Below, piece after piece: positions 9,949 to 19,158 of a stretch of 64,000 nucleotides of DNA. The DNA is from Bacillus spizizenii TU-B-10 (GTDB lineage Bacteria > Bacillota > Bacilli > Bacillales > Bacillaceae). Within the stretch, counting starts at the first letter, position 1. Each line of letters starts with the position of its first letter. Position numbers and translations under genes: made by a program. The stretch covers positions 1,255,001 to 1,319,000 of the forward strand of contig NC_016047.1 in assembly GCF_000227465.1 (NCBI RefSeq), written 5' to 3'. Under the pieces are notes generated by a model. The model had not been told where the DNA came from. It did not search any database and was given only the letters and a program-made list of their open reading frames with translations.

Positions 9949-10246
9949 AGAGAAATTTAAAATGGGGCATATCGGCTTTGAATGTAAGCGATCACATTTT
10001 TCGGCCGTTATGTTTAAACATTTCAAAAGCGGGTATTGTATCAATTGAGCGGAAATGCGGCGATGGGTGCCGCTATCCGCCTGCGTGATTTTTGTTTCAG
10101 TCTCTTTTGGTGTTTTTGCGTGAAGAAATGCTTTTTGGAGTATGTCGTGCTGCGGAATCCGATTTTTGGGCGGCATATTCTCGCCCCAAGGTATATCCCA
10201 GAAGTGCTGAGCAAAAAGCGGAGTTACATGTGGTGTATTCAAATTG
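9949..10246. other. Intergenic stretch between the gerP promoter and yisI, no supported gene
   Basis: About 300 bp without a convincing gene. The minus strand holds an open frame of 105 codons (10242-9925) beginning with TTG four bases after the yisI stop. It has no separate ribosome site, and its 3' end runs through the gerP promoter. Its first ~50 residues look faintly protein-like (FWDIPWGEN). No clear intrinsic terminator for yisI was found here. Confidence 0.5.
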
Positions 10247-10420
10247 TTATAGATAATGATTTACATACGGGAGTTTTCGGGCTATCCCCTCTTCTTTAAT
10301 TCGGGTGTTCAGCAGGCTATCCAGCTTTTGGCTGCATTGAATCGTTTCCTTGGAATTCATGCCGTATTTTTGTGCTGTTTCAATTAGTGTGACTCTCATT
10401 TCTTCAATTTTGCTGTTCAT
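10247..10420 (-). CDS. yisI: Spo0E-like phosphatase YisI
   Basis: 57-aa Spo0E-family protein with the diagnostic SQxLD motif (CSQKLDSLL) in the second of two predicted helices. Spo0E-type phosphatases remove phosphate from Spo0A~P and so restrain sporulation. The ATG at 10420 (MNSKIEEMRVTLIE) is chosen because GGAGAT lies just upstream; an upstream extension lacks a ribosome site. It sits as a single gene among spore genes. Confidence 0.9.
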   Translation of the reverse strand: MNSKIEEMRVTLIETAQKYGMNSKETIQCSQKLDSLLNTRIKEEGIARKLPYVNHYL

Positions 10421-10563
10421 TACACTATCTCCAATTCTAGAATTTATTTTGATAAACACAGGATATCGTTAGTATAACCCATTTTTACTGAAAAGGTTGC
10501 CTTTCGTCAATTTGACTAAAAAAGCGACAATTTTTGCTGCGGCCTTTTTAATGGAAGAAAGGA

Positions 10564-11487
10564 CTATAGTCTTGCTAAGTGTACTTGCAAAAAGTCCTGC
10601 CGCTCCTCAATTTCTCTAAGTATGTTTGTCTGCTCCTTTTCGAATTGCAAGGGGCTTTTTTTTATGAAAGGATCATCATAAGCTTTTTGACAAATGTCAA
10701 GATGCCATTCGCTGATGAAAGGAGACAATCGTTCAATGGTAAACGACCGGTTCAGCACGTTTTTCATTAACGTGTGATATTGAGACCGGAAGGCGGGAAT
10801 GGCAAGAAGCCTTGACGAAAGCGTCCGACCTTTTGTCAGCAGAGGGTCTTCGTCAGATCTTCCGCGTGCGGCAAGCGGTCTGGTCTCTATCGGAGAAACG
10901 TGAAGCCGGCCGGATTCGTTTAAACAAAATGTGTAATAAAAGCCTTGATTCGTGCAGGCGCTGCCGATCAGCCACAAAAAAAACAGTTTGACATCCAGAT
11001 ACATTTTAATGCGTTCAGCCAATTCGTCATCTTCAGCTGTGCGGATCAGCGTCAGAAATTCGTGTAAGAACGGGGAAGATTCATGTTTAAAAACGGACAG
11101 CGGAACCCTCGGATCGGCTGTCTTCATTCGATAACTTGTTCTATCGGCTAGCTGATGGTTCTTGATGCTCAAATAAATCCCTTCTGGCTCGCCATTGATG
11201 GTCAGAAAGCTGTACGAGGCAGCGGGAGCAGGGACGCCGATCTGGTTAAAAAAACAATAAGCGAGCCTGCGACGCATCAGGGACGGATCATCCTGTTCCG
11301 CATTCAAAAAAAGTGTGCTTTCACCAAACAGAGACTTTTCCCAGCTGATTTCATAGGATACCTTTTCCGCCTTGTCACGCTGTGTGAGAAGAATGGGAGA
11401 AACTGATCGGTTTGTCACCAGAAGCCCTTTGGCAGTACCTTTACGATTCAGCTGCTGCCGATGAAAAAATAAATGTACGCTCTCCAT
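10564..11487 (-). CDS. yisJ: CotH-like spore coat protein YisJ
   Basis: 307-aa protein of the CotH type. CotH is an atypical kinase of the spore coat; recognisable family stretches are KSLFGESTLFLN, LIGSACTNQGFYYTF and the C-terminal LSSRLLAIPAFRSQY. At the place where active CotH proteins have an acidic WDYD-type metal-binding motif, this protein reads HVSPIETRPL, so catalytic activity is doubtful. GAGGAGGAAAG precedes the ATG. Position beside gerP and yisI suits a mother-cell coat role. Family assignment is by recall of the yisJ locus and fragment similarity. Confidence 0.75.
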   Translation of the reverse strand: MESVHLFFHRQQLNRKGTAKGLLVTNRSVSPILLTQRDKAEKVSYEISWEKSLFGESTLFLNAEQDDPSLMRRRLAYCFFNQIGVPAPAASYSFLTINGEPEGIYLSIKNHQLADRTSYRMKTADPRVPLSVFKHESSPFLHEFLTLIRTAEDDELAERIKMYLDVKLFFLWLIGSACTNQGFYYTFCLNESGRLHVSPIETRPLAARGRSDEDPLLTKGRTLSSRLLAIPAFRSQYHTLMKNVLNRSFTIERLSPFISEWHLDICQKAYDDPFIKKSPLQFEKEQTNILREIEERQDFLQVHLARL

Positions 11488-11641
11488 ATTCTTTCCTCCT
11501 CCTCAAAACGACATTTGTATGATATGTGCAGCAAGCCCGTCCTGAAACGAAATGAAAACGGATATGAGAAAAAGGGATTTCAGCATTCGACAGAGAATAC
11601 ATGAAGGAGCATTCTGATTTAAAAGATGATGGAGGAATAAC

Positions 11642-12547
11642 ATGAAATTTGCGACAGGGGAACTTTACAACCGAATGTTTGTCGGCCTGATCATTGATGA
11701 TGAGAAAATTATGGACTTGCAAAAGGCTGAAAAAAAACTGTTTGAACTTGAGACGATTCCGGGATCGCTGATTGAATGTATCGCAGAAGGGGATAAATTT
11801 GTTGCACATGCAAGGCAGCTGGCCGAGTGGGCAAAGAAACCGAATGATGAGCTGGGATCATTTATGTATTCATTATCTGAGGTGAAGCTTCATGCACCCA
11901 TTCCTAAGCCGTCAAAAAATATCATCTGCATCGGCAAAAACTACAGGGACCACGCGATTGAAATGGGAAGCGAAGCTGACATTCCGGAGCATCCGATGGT
12001 ATTTACAAAATCGCCGGTAACGGTTACAGGGCATGGTGATATCGTTAACAGCCATGAAGAGGTCACCTCTCAGCTTGATTATGAAGGAGAGCTTGCTGTC
12101 GTCATCGGAAAAAGCGGCACTCGCATTTCAAAAGAAGATGCCTATGACCATATTTTCGGATATACGATTGTGAATGATATCACGGCGCGTGATCTGCAAA
12201 AAAAGCATAAGCAGTTTTTTATCGGAAAAAGCCTGGATACGACATGTCCGATGGGACCCGTGCTTGTACATAAATCATCGATTCAGGAGCCTGAGCGCCT
12301 CAAGGTTGAAACAAGAGTCAACGGCGAGCTGCGCCAATCCGGTTCGACGAGCGATATGATCTTTTCCATTCCGGAATTAATTGAAACCCTCTCAAAGGGG
12401 ATGACGCTTGAAGCGGGAGACATCATTGCCACCGGTACGCCGTCTGGAGTCGGAAAGGGATTTAAGCCGCCAAAATTCTTGCGGCCAGGTGACAAAATCG
12501 ACATTACGATTGACCCGATCGGAACGCTGTCAAACCAAATCGGCTGA
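11642..12547 (+). CDS. yisK: YisK, fumarylacetoacetate-hydrolase-fold protein (oxaloacetate decarboxylase-like)
   Basis: 301-aa protein with the FAH catalytic domain at residues ~95-300. Motifs are ICIGKNYRDHAIEMG, DYEGELAVVIGK (metal-binding Glu pair), GYTIVNDITARD, and GDIIATGTPSGVG near the C-terminus. A ~75-residue N-terminal domain precedes it. YisK of B. subtilis is reported as an oxaloacetate decarboxylase that associates with the Mbl cytoskeleton. Ribosome site GGAGG lies 6 bp before the ATG. Single gene ending in a terminator at 12557-12583. Confidence 0.9.
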   Translation: MKFATGELYNRMFVGLIIDDEKIMDLQKAEKKLFELETIPGSLIECIAEGDKFVAHARQLAEWAKKPNDELGSFMYSLSEVKLHAPIPKPSKNIICIGKNYRDHAIEMGSEADIPEHPMVFTKSPVTVTGHGDIVNSHEEVTSQLDYEGELAVVIGKSGTRISKEDAYDHIFGYTIVNDITARDLQKKHKQFFIGKSLDTTCPMGPVLVHKSSIQEPERLKVETRVNGELRQSGSTSDMIFSIPELIETLSKGMTLEAGDIIATGTPSGVGKGFKPPKFLRPGDKIDITIDPIGTLSNQIG

Positions 12548-12556
12548 ATCAAACAG

Positions 12557-12583
12557 GGGCGGACTCGAACCCGCCCGTTTTTT
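12557..12583 (+). terminator. Terminator after yisK
   Basis: GGGCGG (12557-12562) pairs with CCGCCC (12571-12576) around an 8-nt loop, followed by GTTTTTT. Confidence 0.8.
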
Positions 12584-12660
12584 CTGAGACTCATCTTTGT
12601 GGCAGAGGACAAGTTCATGGTACTATAAGTGGGGTAATTTATCTGATAGGGGGAACCTGT

Positions 12661-13017
12661 ATGACACACCTACATATTACGACATGGGTGGTAGCGCTGA
12701 TTCTGCTTTTCGTCAGCTACTCGCTGTATTCGTCAAGAAGTGCGAAAGGCGCAAAAATCACTCATATGATTCTGCGGTTATTCTATATCCTTATTATTTT
12801 GACAGGAGCTGAGCTGTTTGTCCGTTTCGCCAACTGGAACGGAGAATACGCCGGCAAAATGATTCTTGGCATTATCACCATCGGCCTGATGGAAATGCTT
12901 CTCATCCGCAAGAAAAAAGAAAAGTCAACCGGAGGCCTATGGATCGGCTTCATCATTGTCCTCGTGCTGACAGTGCTGCTCGGTCTGCATTTGCCAATCG
13001 GTTTTCAATTGTTTTAA
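12661..13017 (+). CDS. yisL: Small integral membrane protein YisL (UPF0344/DUF1516)
   Basis: 118-aa protein with about four membrane segments (residues ~7-25, 38-56, 62-82, 96-115) separated by short Lys/Arg-rich loops. This matches the YisL/UPF0344 family, whose function is unknown. AGGGGGA lies before the ATG. It stands between two terminators, so it is probably monocistronic. Confidence 0.88.
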   Translation: MTHLHITTWVVALILLFVSYSLYSSRSAKGAKITHMILRLFYILIILTGAELFVRFANWNGEYAGKMILGIITIGLMEMLLIRKKKEKSTGGLWIGFIIVLVLTVLLGLHLPIGFQLF

Positions 13018-13030
13018 TAGAAAGAGCATG

Positions 13031-13060
13031 AACCCGGCCCTAAGATGGAGTCGGGTTTTT
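13031..13060 (+). terminator. Terminator after yisL
   Basis: AACCCG (13031-13036) pairs with CGGGTT (13052-13057), followed by TTT. Confidence 0.7.
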
Positions 13061-13183
13061 AGGTATTTCCTCCCTTATATTCCAAATCATTTAAAATAAC
13101 CTTAAAATTCCCTATAAGCGGTATCTCGTCCTATGAAATTATGATACCTTCAAGAAGATTCATTATTTTACAGGAGGGATATC

Positions 13184-15868
13184 ATGAAACGCAGAAAATT
13201 CAGCTCGTTTGTGGCGGCAGTGCTCATTTTTGCACTGATCTTCAGCCTTTTTTCTCCGGGAACCAAAGCGGCAGCGGCTGGAGCGATCGATCAGGCGGCG
13301 GCTCTGGAAAACGGCAAAGAACAGACAGGCACCATGAAGGAACCGGAACAGGTGAAATGGTACAAAGTGACTCCGGGAAAAGCGGATATTCAGAAAAACT
13401 CACATATGGCCTTGACCGTAAAGAGTGATTCAGTACTGAATGTATCTGTATATCCAAGTATGGAAAAAGCGCTTAAAGATGAAACGTTTGAGATGTACCG
13501 TTCTTATACGGCGGAGGATGGAAAAAGCGAAATCATTTTTCCATACGCGTGGAGCGGCCCTTACTATGTAAAAGTTGAATACCTCGGAGAAGAAGAACCA
13601 GAGGACGGCGGAACGGCCGAAGCAGCTGCGGAAGCCAAGTATTCGATTGGGTATAAAGGCACGAATAAGCAGCCGTCAGATTTAGAACAGGAAGAAGCTT
13701 GTCCGGTGGAAATGAGTGTCGATCAGAAAAAATCGGGAAAAAGCATCCTAGACAAGCTGAGAGCGATTCGTGATGAGCAGCTGAGCCAAACAGCAGAAGG
13801 CAAAGAGCTGACTAGCCTTTACTACAAAGCGGCACCGTTTATCGTGGCAAAGCTCGCACTCAATAAAACTGCGAGAAATGAAATCTATCAAGATCTTGTG
13901 ACATTAAAGCCGTTGTTTGATGATGTGTCAGAAACCGGTGCGTCTTCTTCATATAAGATAACTGAAAAAGATCAAAAAGCAATCAACCGGCTGTATGATA
14001 CAGCTTTACAATCAGTCCCGTCTTTCCTTAAAGAGGAGATAAAGAAACAGGCGGAACGATTCAATATCAAGCAGCTGCAAGGCAAAACAGCAGGAGCTAT
14101 TTTAACAGAAAACAGTATTGCGGCAAAAAGTGAAGTTCAGACAACAAAGGTCATTTTCAAGGTGAAGAACAATAAAAGCCTCTCATCCGTACATAATGAA
14201 ATGAAGGGCTTTTCTGCAAGTGCGCAATCGAAAAAAGACATTTCCAATGTGAAAAAGGCAAAGAAACTGTTTGACAATCTTTATTCATTTGAGCTTCCGA
14301 AAGACGAGAAACAGAACGGCACATATACGGCAAGCGCAAAACGGGTCAAAAGTGCTGCTGCGACATTATCCAAGATGTCTAACGTAGAGTTTGCGGAACC
14401 TGTGCAGGAATACAAAAGCCTTTCGAACGATATTCAATACCCTTACCAATGGCCGCTTAAAAACAACGGTGAAAATGGCGGTGTCAAAAATGCCGATGTG
14501 AAATACGAGCCTGCCAGCACATTGCTGTCTAAACGCAAGCTGAACGATACATTGATTGCGGTAGTAGACACAGGTGTGGACAGCACGCTTGCTGATTTAA
14601 AAGGAAAAGTAAGAACCGATCTCGGGCGTAATTTTGTGGGACGGAATAACAACGCAATGGATGATCAGGGGCATGGGACACACGTCGCAGGCATTATTGC
14701 AGCTCAAAGCGATAACGGTTATTCTATGACTGGATTGAATGCCAAAGCGAAAATTATCCCGGTAAAAGTGCTTGATTCCACAGGCTACGGAGATACTGAA
14801 CAAATTGCCCTCGGCATCAAATATGCTGCTGACAAAGGAGCCAAGGTAATTAATTTAAGTTTGGGCGGAGGCTACAGCCGCGTACTTGAATTTGCTTTGA
14901 AATACGCAGCTGACAAAAATGTCTTGGTTGCCGCAGCCAGCGGGAATGATGGAGCCAATTCTTTATCTTATCCTGCTTCTTCTAAATATGTGATGTCAGT
15001 CGGGGCAACGAACCGCATGGATATGACTGCTGATTTCTCTAACTATGGAAAAGGTCTGGATATCTCTGCTCCAGGGTCTGATATCCCGAGCTTAGTGCCG
15101 AACGGAAATGTCACGTACATGAGCGGAACATCTATGGCGACGCCATATGCTGCCGCTGCTGCAGGATTGCTGTTCGCTCAAAACCCTAAGCTGAAAAGAA
15201 CAGAGGCAGAGGATATTTTGAAAAAGACGGCAGATGATATTTCCTTTGAAAGCGTGGATGGCGAGGAAGAAGAAATGTATGACGATAATGGCGATCCGAT
15301 TGACATTCCAAAGACGCCTGGAGTAGACTGGCACTCTGGCTACGGGCGGCTGAATGTCATGAAGGCTGTCAGCGCAGTTGATATACAGCTCAAAGTCAAC
15401 AAGCTTGAAAGCACACAAACAGCCGTCAGAGGAAGCGCGAAGGAAGGCACGCTTATCGAGGTCATGAACGGCAAGAAAAAACTCGGCAGCGCCAAAGCCG
15501 GAAAAGACGGTGCGTTCAAGGTCAATATCCCGACTCAAAAACAAGATCAAGTACTGTATGTGAAAGCGACAAAAGGCGATGCAAAAACATCGTATAAAGT
15601 TGTCGTCGTCAAAGGGAAACCTTCCGGCACACCGAAAGTAAATGCAGTGAAAACGAAGGATACGGCAGTGAAAGGAAAGGCGAACAGCAAGGCAATGATC
15701 AGAGTGAAAAACAAATCAAAGAAAGTCATTGCTTCTGCCAAAGCTGACGCGAAAGGAACGTTCACGGTGAAAATCAAAAAACAAAAAGCCGGAACGGTAC
15801 TGTACGTCACGGCTGCTGACACAGACAAAAAAGAAAGCAAGGATGTAAAAGTTGTTGTTGAAAAGTAA
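13184..15868 (+). CDS. wprA: Cell wall-associated serine protease WprA
   Basis: 894-aa secreted subtilisin-family protease; in B. subtilis the precursor is processed to the wall-bound fragments CWBP23 and CWBP52. A signal peptide covers residues ~1-31, followed by an N-terminal wall-associated region. The subtilase domain spans about 440-690 with Asp462 (VVDTGVD), His497 (GHGTHVAG) and Ser650 (GTSMATP). The C-terminus has two ~80-residue Ig-like repeats (from ~728 and ~815), each ending in an LYV(K/T)A...VV strand pattern. CAGGAGGGATATC precedes the ATG. WprA degrades misfolded and exported proteins at the wall. Length equals that remembered for 168. Confidence 0.95.
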   Translation: MKRRKFSSFVAAVLIFALIFSLFSPGTKAAAAGAIDQAAALENGKEQTGTMKEPEQVKWYKVTPGKADIQKNSHMALTVKSDSVLNVSVYPSMEKALKDETFEMYRSYTAEDGKSEIIFPYAWSGPYYVKVEYLGEEEPEDGGTAEAAAEAKYSIGYKGTNKQPSDLEQEEACPVEMSVDQKKSGKSILDKLRAIRDEQLSQTAEGKELTSLYYKAAPFIVAKLALNKTARNEIYQDLVTLKPLFDDVSETGASSSYKITEKDQKAINRLYDTALQSVPSFLKEEIKKQAERFNIKQLQGKTAGAILTENSIAAKSEVQTTKVIFKVKNNKSLSSVHNEMKGFSASAQSKKDISNVKKAKKLFDNLYSFELPKDEKQNGTYTASAKRVKSAAATLSKMSNVEFAEPVQEYKSLSNDIQYPYQWPLKNNGENGGVKNADVKYEPASTLLSKRKLNDTLIAVVDTGVDSTLADLKGKVRTDLGRNFVGRNNNAMDDQGHGTHVAGIIAAQSDNGYSMTGLNAKAKIIPVKVLDSTGYGDTEQIALGIKYAADKGAKVINLSLGGGYSRVLEFALKYAADKNVLVAAASGNDGANSLSYPASSKYVMSVGATNRMDMTADFSNYGKGLDISAPGSDIPSLVPNGNVTYMSGTSMATPYAAAAAGLLFAQNPKLKRTEAEDILKKTADDISFESVDGEEEEMYDDNGDPIDIPKTPGVDWHSGYGRLNVMKAVSAVDIQLKVNKLESTQTAVRGSAKEGTLIEVMNGKKKLGSAKAGKDGAFKVNIPTQKQDQVLYVKATKGDAKTSYKVVVVKGKPSGTPKVNAVKTKDTAVKGKANSKAMIRVKNKSKKVIASAKADAKGTFTVKIKKQKAGTVLYVTAADTDKKESKDVKVVVEK

Positions 15869-15871
15869 TCT

Positions 15872-15902
15872 AAAAGCGGTGCTCACTGCACCGCTTTTTT
15901 TA
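15872..15902 (+). terminator. Terminator after wprA
   Basis: AAAAGCGGTGC (15872-15882) pairs with GCACCGCTTTT (15888-15898), followed by further T. It abuts the 3' end of the converging yisN and may serve both. Confidence 0.88.
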
Positions 15903-16457
15903 TTTGCGCCCCCGCTGGACTGCTGAATACATAATGGATCGCTTTCCATTTGAAGCCGTCCATTCGAACCGGTCTCCTGTCCCTTCGCTGCTGTAGTGAT
16001 GCTGCATCGCGCATTGGGCGGTGTCGTTTGAAAAGTGATAGAAAGAAACACCCTGCTCCTCCGATGAATTCGAAAAGACTCCTTTATTATAAGAAAAGAC
16101 GCAATCGAATACCGATAAGCCAAAGCTGTGCAAGTGCTGTAAAAATGCGAGAAAGGTTTCGTCATCAAGCGAATCCAAAAGCGCCATAAGCGGCCGCTTG
16201 ACTGATTTTTCATAGCGGATGCGTTCTCCGCCTGAAAGGGAGATGTTTTCTTCACCGCATGCCAGAATCAATTTATCCTGGAAGCCGGCCTGCTCCCATT
16301 TTCCTTTATGATGGATCCAAATTGGGCTGTGATGAAGACTGTCTGCCAGCAGTATATCGCCTTCCCCGTTTTCGATTAAACAGATGCCATCTTCGATAAG
16401 GATGGTGCCGTATTCCCATTTTCTTTCCTCTTTATATAATAATTGTTTCCGTTTCAT
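15900..16457 (-). CDS. yisN: Uncharacterised protein YisN (DUF2777-like)
   Basis: 185-aa protein of unknown function. It starts MKRKQLLYKEERKWEYG; the ATG at 16457 is chosen because AAGGAG lies nine bases upstream, while the longer frame (to 16535) has a Lys-rich, non-conserved extension. No signal peptide or membrane segment is seen; the protein has a beta-rich N-terminal half and an HLHSFGLSVFDCVFSYNKG region. It is divergent from asnO. Assignment rests on gene order between wprA and asnO. Confidence 0.75.
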   Translation of the reverse strand: MKRKQLLYKEERKWEYGTILIEDGICLIENGEGDILLADSLHHSPIWIHHKGKWEQAGFQDKLILACGEENISLSGGERIRYEKSVKRPLMALLDSLDDETFLAFLQHLHSFGLSVFDCVFSYNKGVFSNSSEEQGVSFYHFSNDTAQCAMQHHYSSEGTGDRFEWTASNGKRSIMYSAVQRGRK

Positions 16458-16626
16458 GCATGCTGTCTCCTTTTTCTTCTTTCCTCTCCTTTCTTTCCAA
16501 TTCAAGCCTGTCCCATACAACTCTTTTGTGGACAAATCAACTATCTGCCTATAGATGCATAAACTTACTAAGGTGCTGAAAGAAACGAAGTTGTTACGAA
16601 AGAAACGGGATTGGAGCTGATATCAC

Positions 16627-18471
16627 ATGTGTGGAATTACGGGTTGGGTCGATTTTAAAAAGCAGCTCGTCCAGGAAAAACAAACGATCAACAGAATGAC
16701 AGACACTCTTTCCAAACGGGGGCCTGATGATTCTAACGTTTGGGGAGAGCACCATGTTTTATTCGGACATAAAAGGCTTGCGGTTGTGGATATTGAAGGC
16801 GGACGCCAGCCGATGGCATGCACTTATAAAGGGGATACGTACACCATTATTTACAATGGTGAGCTGTATAACACGGAGGATCTGCGCAAAGAATTGCGGG
16901 CGCGGGGCCATCAGTTCGAGCGGACGTCAGATACCGAGGTGCTGCTGCACAGCTATATTGAATGGCAGGAAGACTGTGTAGACCATCTCAATGGCATATT
17001 CGCTTTTGCTGTGTGGGATGAAAAGCGCGATCTGCTGTATGCCGCGAGAGACCGTCTCGGTGTGAAGCCGTTTTTTTACACAAAGCAAGGATCTTCTTTT
17101 CTCTTCGGGTCCGAAATAAAAGCGATCCTCGCACACCCTGATATAAAAGCGCAAGTGGACAGAACAGGACTTTCTGAAATTTTCGGGCTTGGACCGTCCA
17201 GAACTCCGGGAACTGGTGTATTTAAAGGCATAAAAGAAGTCCGGCCGGCTCACGCGCTGACGTTTTCTAAAGACGGGCTGAATATTTGGCGTTATTGGAA
17301 TGTTGAAAGCGAAAAACATACGGACAGTTTTGATGACACGGTTGCCAATGTCAGATTGTTGTTTCAGGATGCGGTGACGCGACAGCTTGTGTCGGATGTG
17401 CCGGTTTGTACGTTCCTATCAGGCGGACTGGACTCAAGCGCCATTACAGCGATTGCAGCAGGCCATTTTGAAAAGGGAGGAAAAGCACCACTTCATACTT
17501 ATTCGATTGATTACGAAGAGAACGATAAATTTTTTCAAGCGAGCGCTTTTCAGCCGAATGACGACGGGCCTTGGATTGAAAAAATGACAGAGGCCTTCGG
17601 CACAACACATCACAAATGTGTCATCAGCCAAAAGAATCTCGTCGATCATTTGGAGGAAGCCGTGCTGGTCAAAGACTTGCCGGGAATGGCTGATGTCGAC
17701 TCGTCTCTGCTGTGGTTTTGCCGGGAAATCAAAAAGGACTTTGTCGTCAGCCTGTCGGGAGAGTGCGCGGATGAGATTTTCGGCGGGTACCCGTGGTTCC
17801 ATATGGCAGACGTTGAGTCGGGCTTCCCATGGATGAGGTCGACAGAAGAGCGGATCAAACTGCTTTCTGATTCATGGCAGAAAAAATTGAATCTCAAAGA
17901 ATACGTAAATGCCAAATACGAAGAAACCTTGGCGGAAACGCCATTATTAGACGGAGAAACGGGTGTGGACAAAGCAAGAAGACAGCTGTTCTATTTAAAT
18001 ATGCTTTGGTTTATGACGAACCTTTTGGATCGGAAGGATCGCATGAGCATGGGTGCGAGCCTTGAAGTGCGGGTGCCGTTCGCCGATCACCGGCTCGTGG
18101 AATATGTTTGGAATATCCCATGGGAAATGAAAATGCATGACAACCGGGAAAAAGGCATTTTGCGTAAAGCGCTCGAGGGCATTTTGCCTGATGACATTCT
18201 GTATCGCAAAAAAAGCCCGTATCCGAAAACACACCATCCGGAATATACAAAAGGCGTCAGCGAATGGCTGAAAACGATCAGAAGCCAAAAGGACTCGGTG
18301 CTTCATACTCTGCTGGACAGAAAACAATTGGATCAGCTTTTAGAGACAGAAGGCTCTTCCTTTCAGGTTCCGTGGTTCGGGCAGCTCATGAAGGGGCCTC
18401 AGCTGATCGCCCACCTTGCCCAAATTCATACATGGTTTGAAGCGTATCGCATTGATATTGATGAGGGATAA
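16627..18471 (+). CDS. asnO: Asparagine synthase (glutamine-hydrolysing) AsnO
   Basis: 614-aa class II glutamine-dependent asparagine synthetase. After Met removal Cys2 (MCGITGW) is the glutaminase nucleophile; the Ntn glutaminase domain spans ~1-190 with YNGELYN and SDTEVLL. The synthetase domain follows with the PP-loop SGGLDSSA near residue 265 and SGECADEIFGGYPW. It makes asparagine from aspartate, glutamine and ATP. In B. subtilis AsnO is the paralogue linked to sporulation, as opposed to AsnB and AsnH. A strong hairpin terminator follows at 18562-18608. Confidence 0.95.
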   Translation: MCGITGWVDFKKQLVQEKQTINRMTDTLSKRGPDDSNVWGEHHVLFGHKRLAVVDIEGGRQPMACTYKGDTYTIIYNGELYNTEDLRKELRARGHQFERTSDTEVLLHSYIEWQEDCVDHLNGIFAFAVWDEKRDLLYAARDRLGVKPFFYTKQGSSFLFGSEIKAILAHPDIKAQVDRTGLSEIFGLGPSRTPGTGVFKGIKEVRPAHALTFSKDGLNIWRYWNVESEKHTDSFDDTVANVRLLFQDAVTRQLVSDVPVCTFLSGGLDSSAITAIAAGHFEKGGKAPLHTYSIDYEENDKFFQASAFQPNDDGPWIEKMTEAFGTTHHKCVISQKNLVDHLEEAVLVKDLPGMADVDSSLLWFCREIKKDFVVSLSGECADEIFGGYPWFHMADVESGFPWMRSTEERIKLLSDSWQKKLNLKEYVNAKYEETLAETPLLDGETGVDKARRQLFYLNMLWFMTNLLDRKDRMSMGASLEVRVPFADHRLVEYVWNIPWEMKMHDNREKGILRKALEGILPDDILYRKKSPYPKTHHPEYTKGVSEWLKTIRSQKDSVLHTLLDRKQLDQLLETEGSSFQVPWFGQLMKGPQLIAHLAQIHTWFEAYRIDIDEG

Positions 18472-18561
18472 AGAAAAAGCCGATTCTGCACAAATTTTAT
18501 TAAAGGTCACTATTATCTAGAAGATTCCCAATGAAATGTCACACTTTTATAGACTAAAACA

Positions 18562-18608
18562 AAAAAAGGATAGGTGAGCAGAGAAAAATGCTCTATCTAT
18601 CCTTTTTT
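18562..18608. terminator. Long hairpin terminator after asnO
   Basis: AAAAAAGGATAG (18562-18573) pairs with CTATCCTTTTTT (18597-18608), and an inner GAGCA pairs with TGCTC (18589-18593). Symmetric A and T tracts allow termination from both sides; yizA converges on it. Confidence 0.85.
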
Positions 18609-18678
18609 GTACTACAAATGACTTCATTTACTACAACAACAATATCGGACTTGTTGTTACAATAAAGCCCCCCTTACT

Positions 18679-19158
18679 TCAATAAGAATGGATAGATTTT
18701 AATTTTCTGCCAATAAAATTAGCTGATATTGGGCTTAATTTTAATTCCCTAGCCCATACAGAAAGTTGACCAATATGGTGAATTTCGTGAGCTATAATAT
18801 GGTGTAATATTTCGTCTCTCGTATATAAAACTTCTTTATCCCAAGGAACGCTTACAAGTTCATCTTTTATTTCATCTACATTTGTTTCTAAAAAGTCAAT
18901 AATTTCAGTTCGGAATGTATTTGAAAGCGATTTAACCTTATCTAGTGTATGATAATCAGCGAACTGAACAACTATATCTTCTTTCCCTTGGATAGCACGA
19001 ACCCAACTATATTCCACGTCAATAATATGAAAAAAGGTATTTAAAATACTTCCTACTCCACCAAGATGGTTTTTAAGTAACTCTTCAGTGGTTAGTTGAT
19101 TACACCAAGTAAACCATTGATCCCTAACCTGCCAGTTATACTCAAAAAATTTTATCAC
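18679..19158 (-). CDS. yizA: DinB/YfiT-family protein YizA
   Basis: 159-aa four-helix DinB-type protein. The typical metal ligands appear as FFHIIDVEYSW (first His) and the C-terminal HHIIAHEIHHIGQL motif. Members include metal-dependent thiol transferases and damage-induced proteins of unknown role. The coding sequence is clearly more AT-rich than its neighbours and lies in an AT-rich gap, suggesting acquisition or weak selection. A second DinB-family protein (YisT) occurs at 25.2 kb. Symbol assigned by position between asnO and yisP. Confidence 0.8.
   Translation of the reverse strand: MIKFFEYNWQVRDQWFTWCNQLTTEELLKNHLGGVGSILNTFFHIIDVEYSWVRAIQGKEDIVVQFADYHTLDKVKSLSNTFRTEIIDFLETNVDEIKDELVSVPWDKEVLYTRDEILHHIIAHEIHHIGQLSVWARELKLSPISANFIGRKLKSIHSY

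Noticed and set aside
11441..11809. Minus-strand 122-codon frame overlapping yisJ and yisK starts
   Set aside because: It runs across both ribosome sites and the divergent promoters, so it is not a plausible gene.
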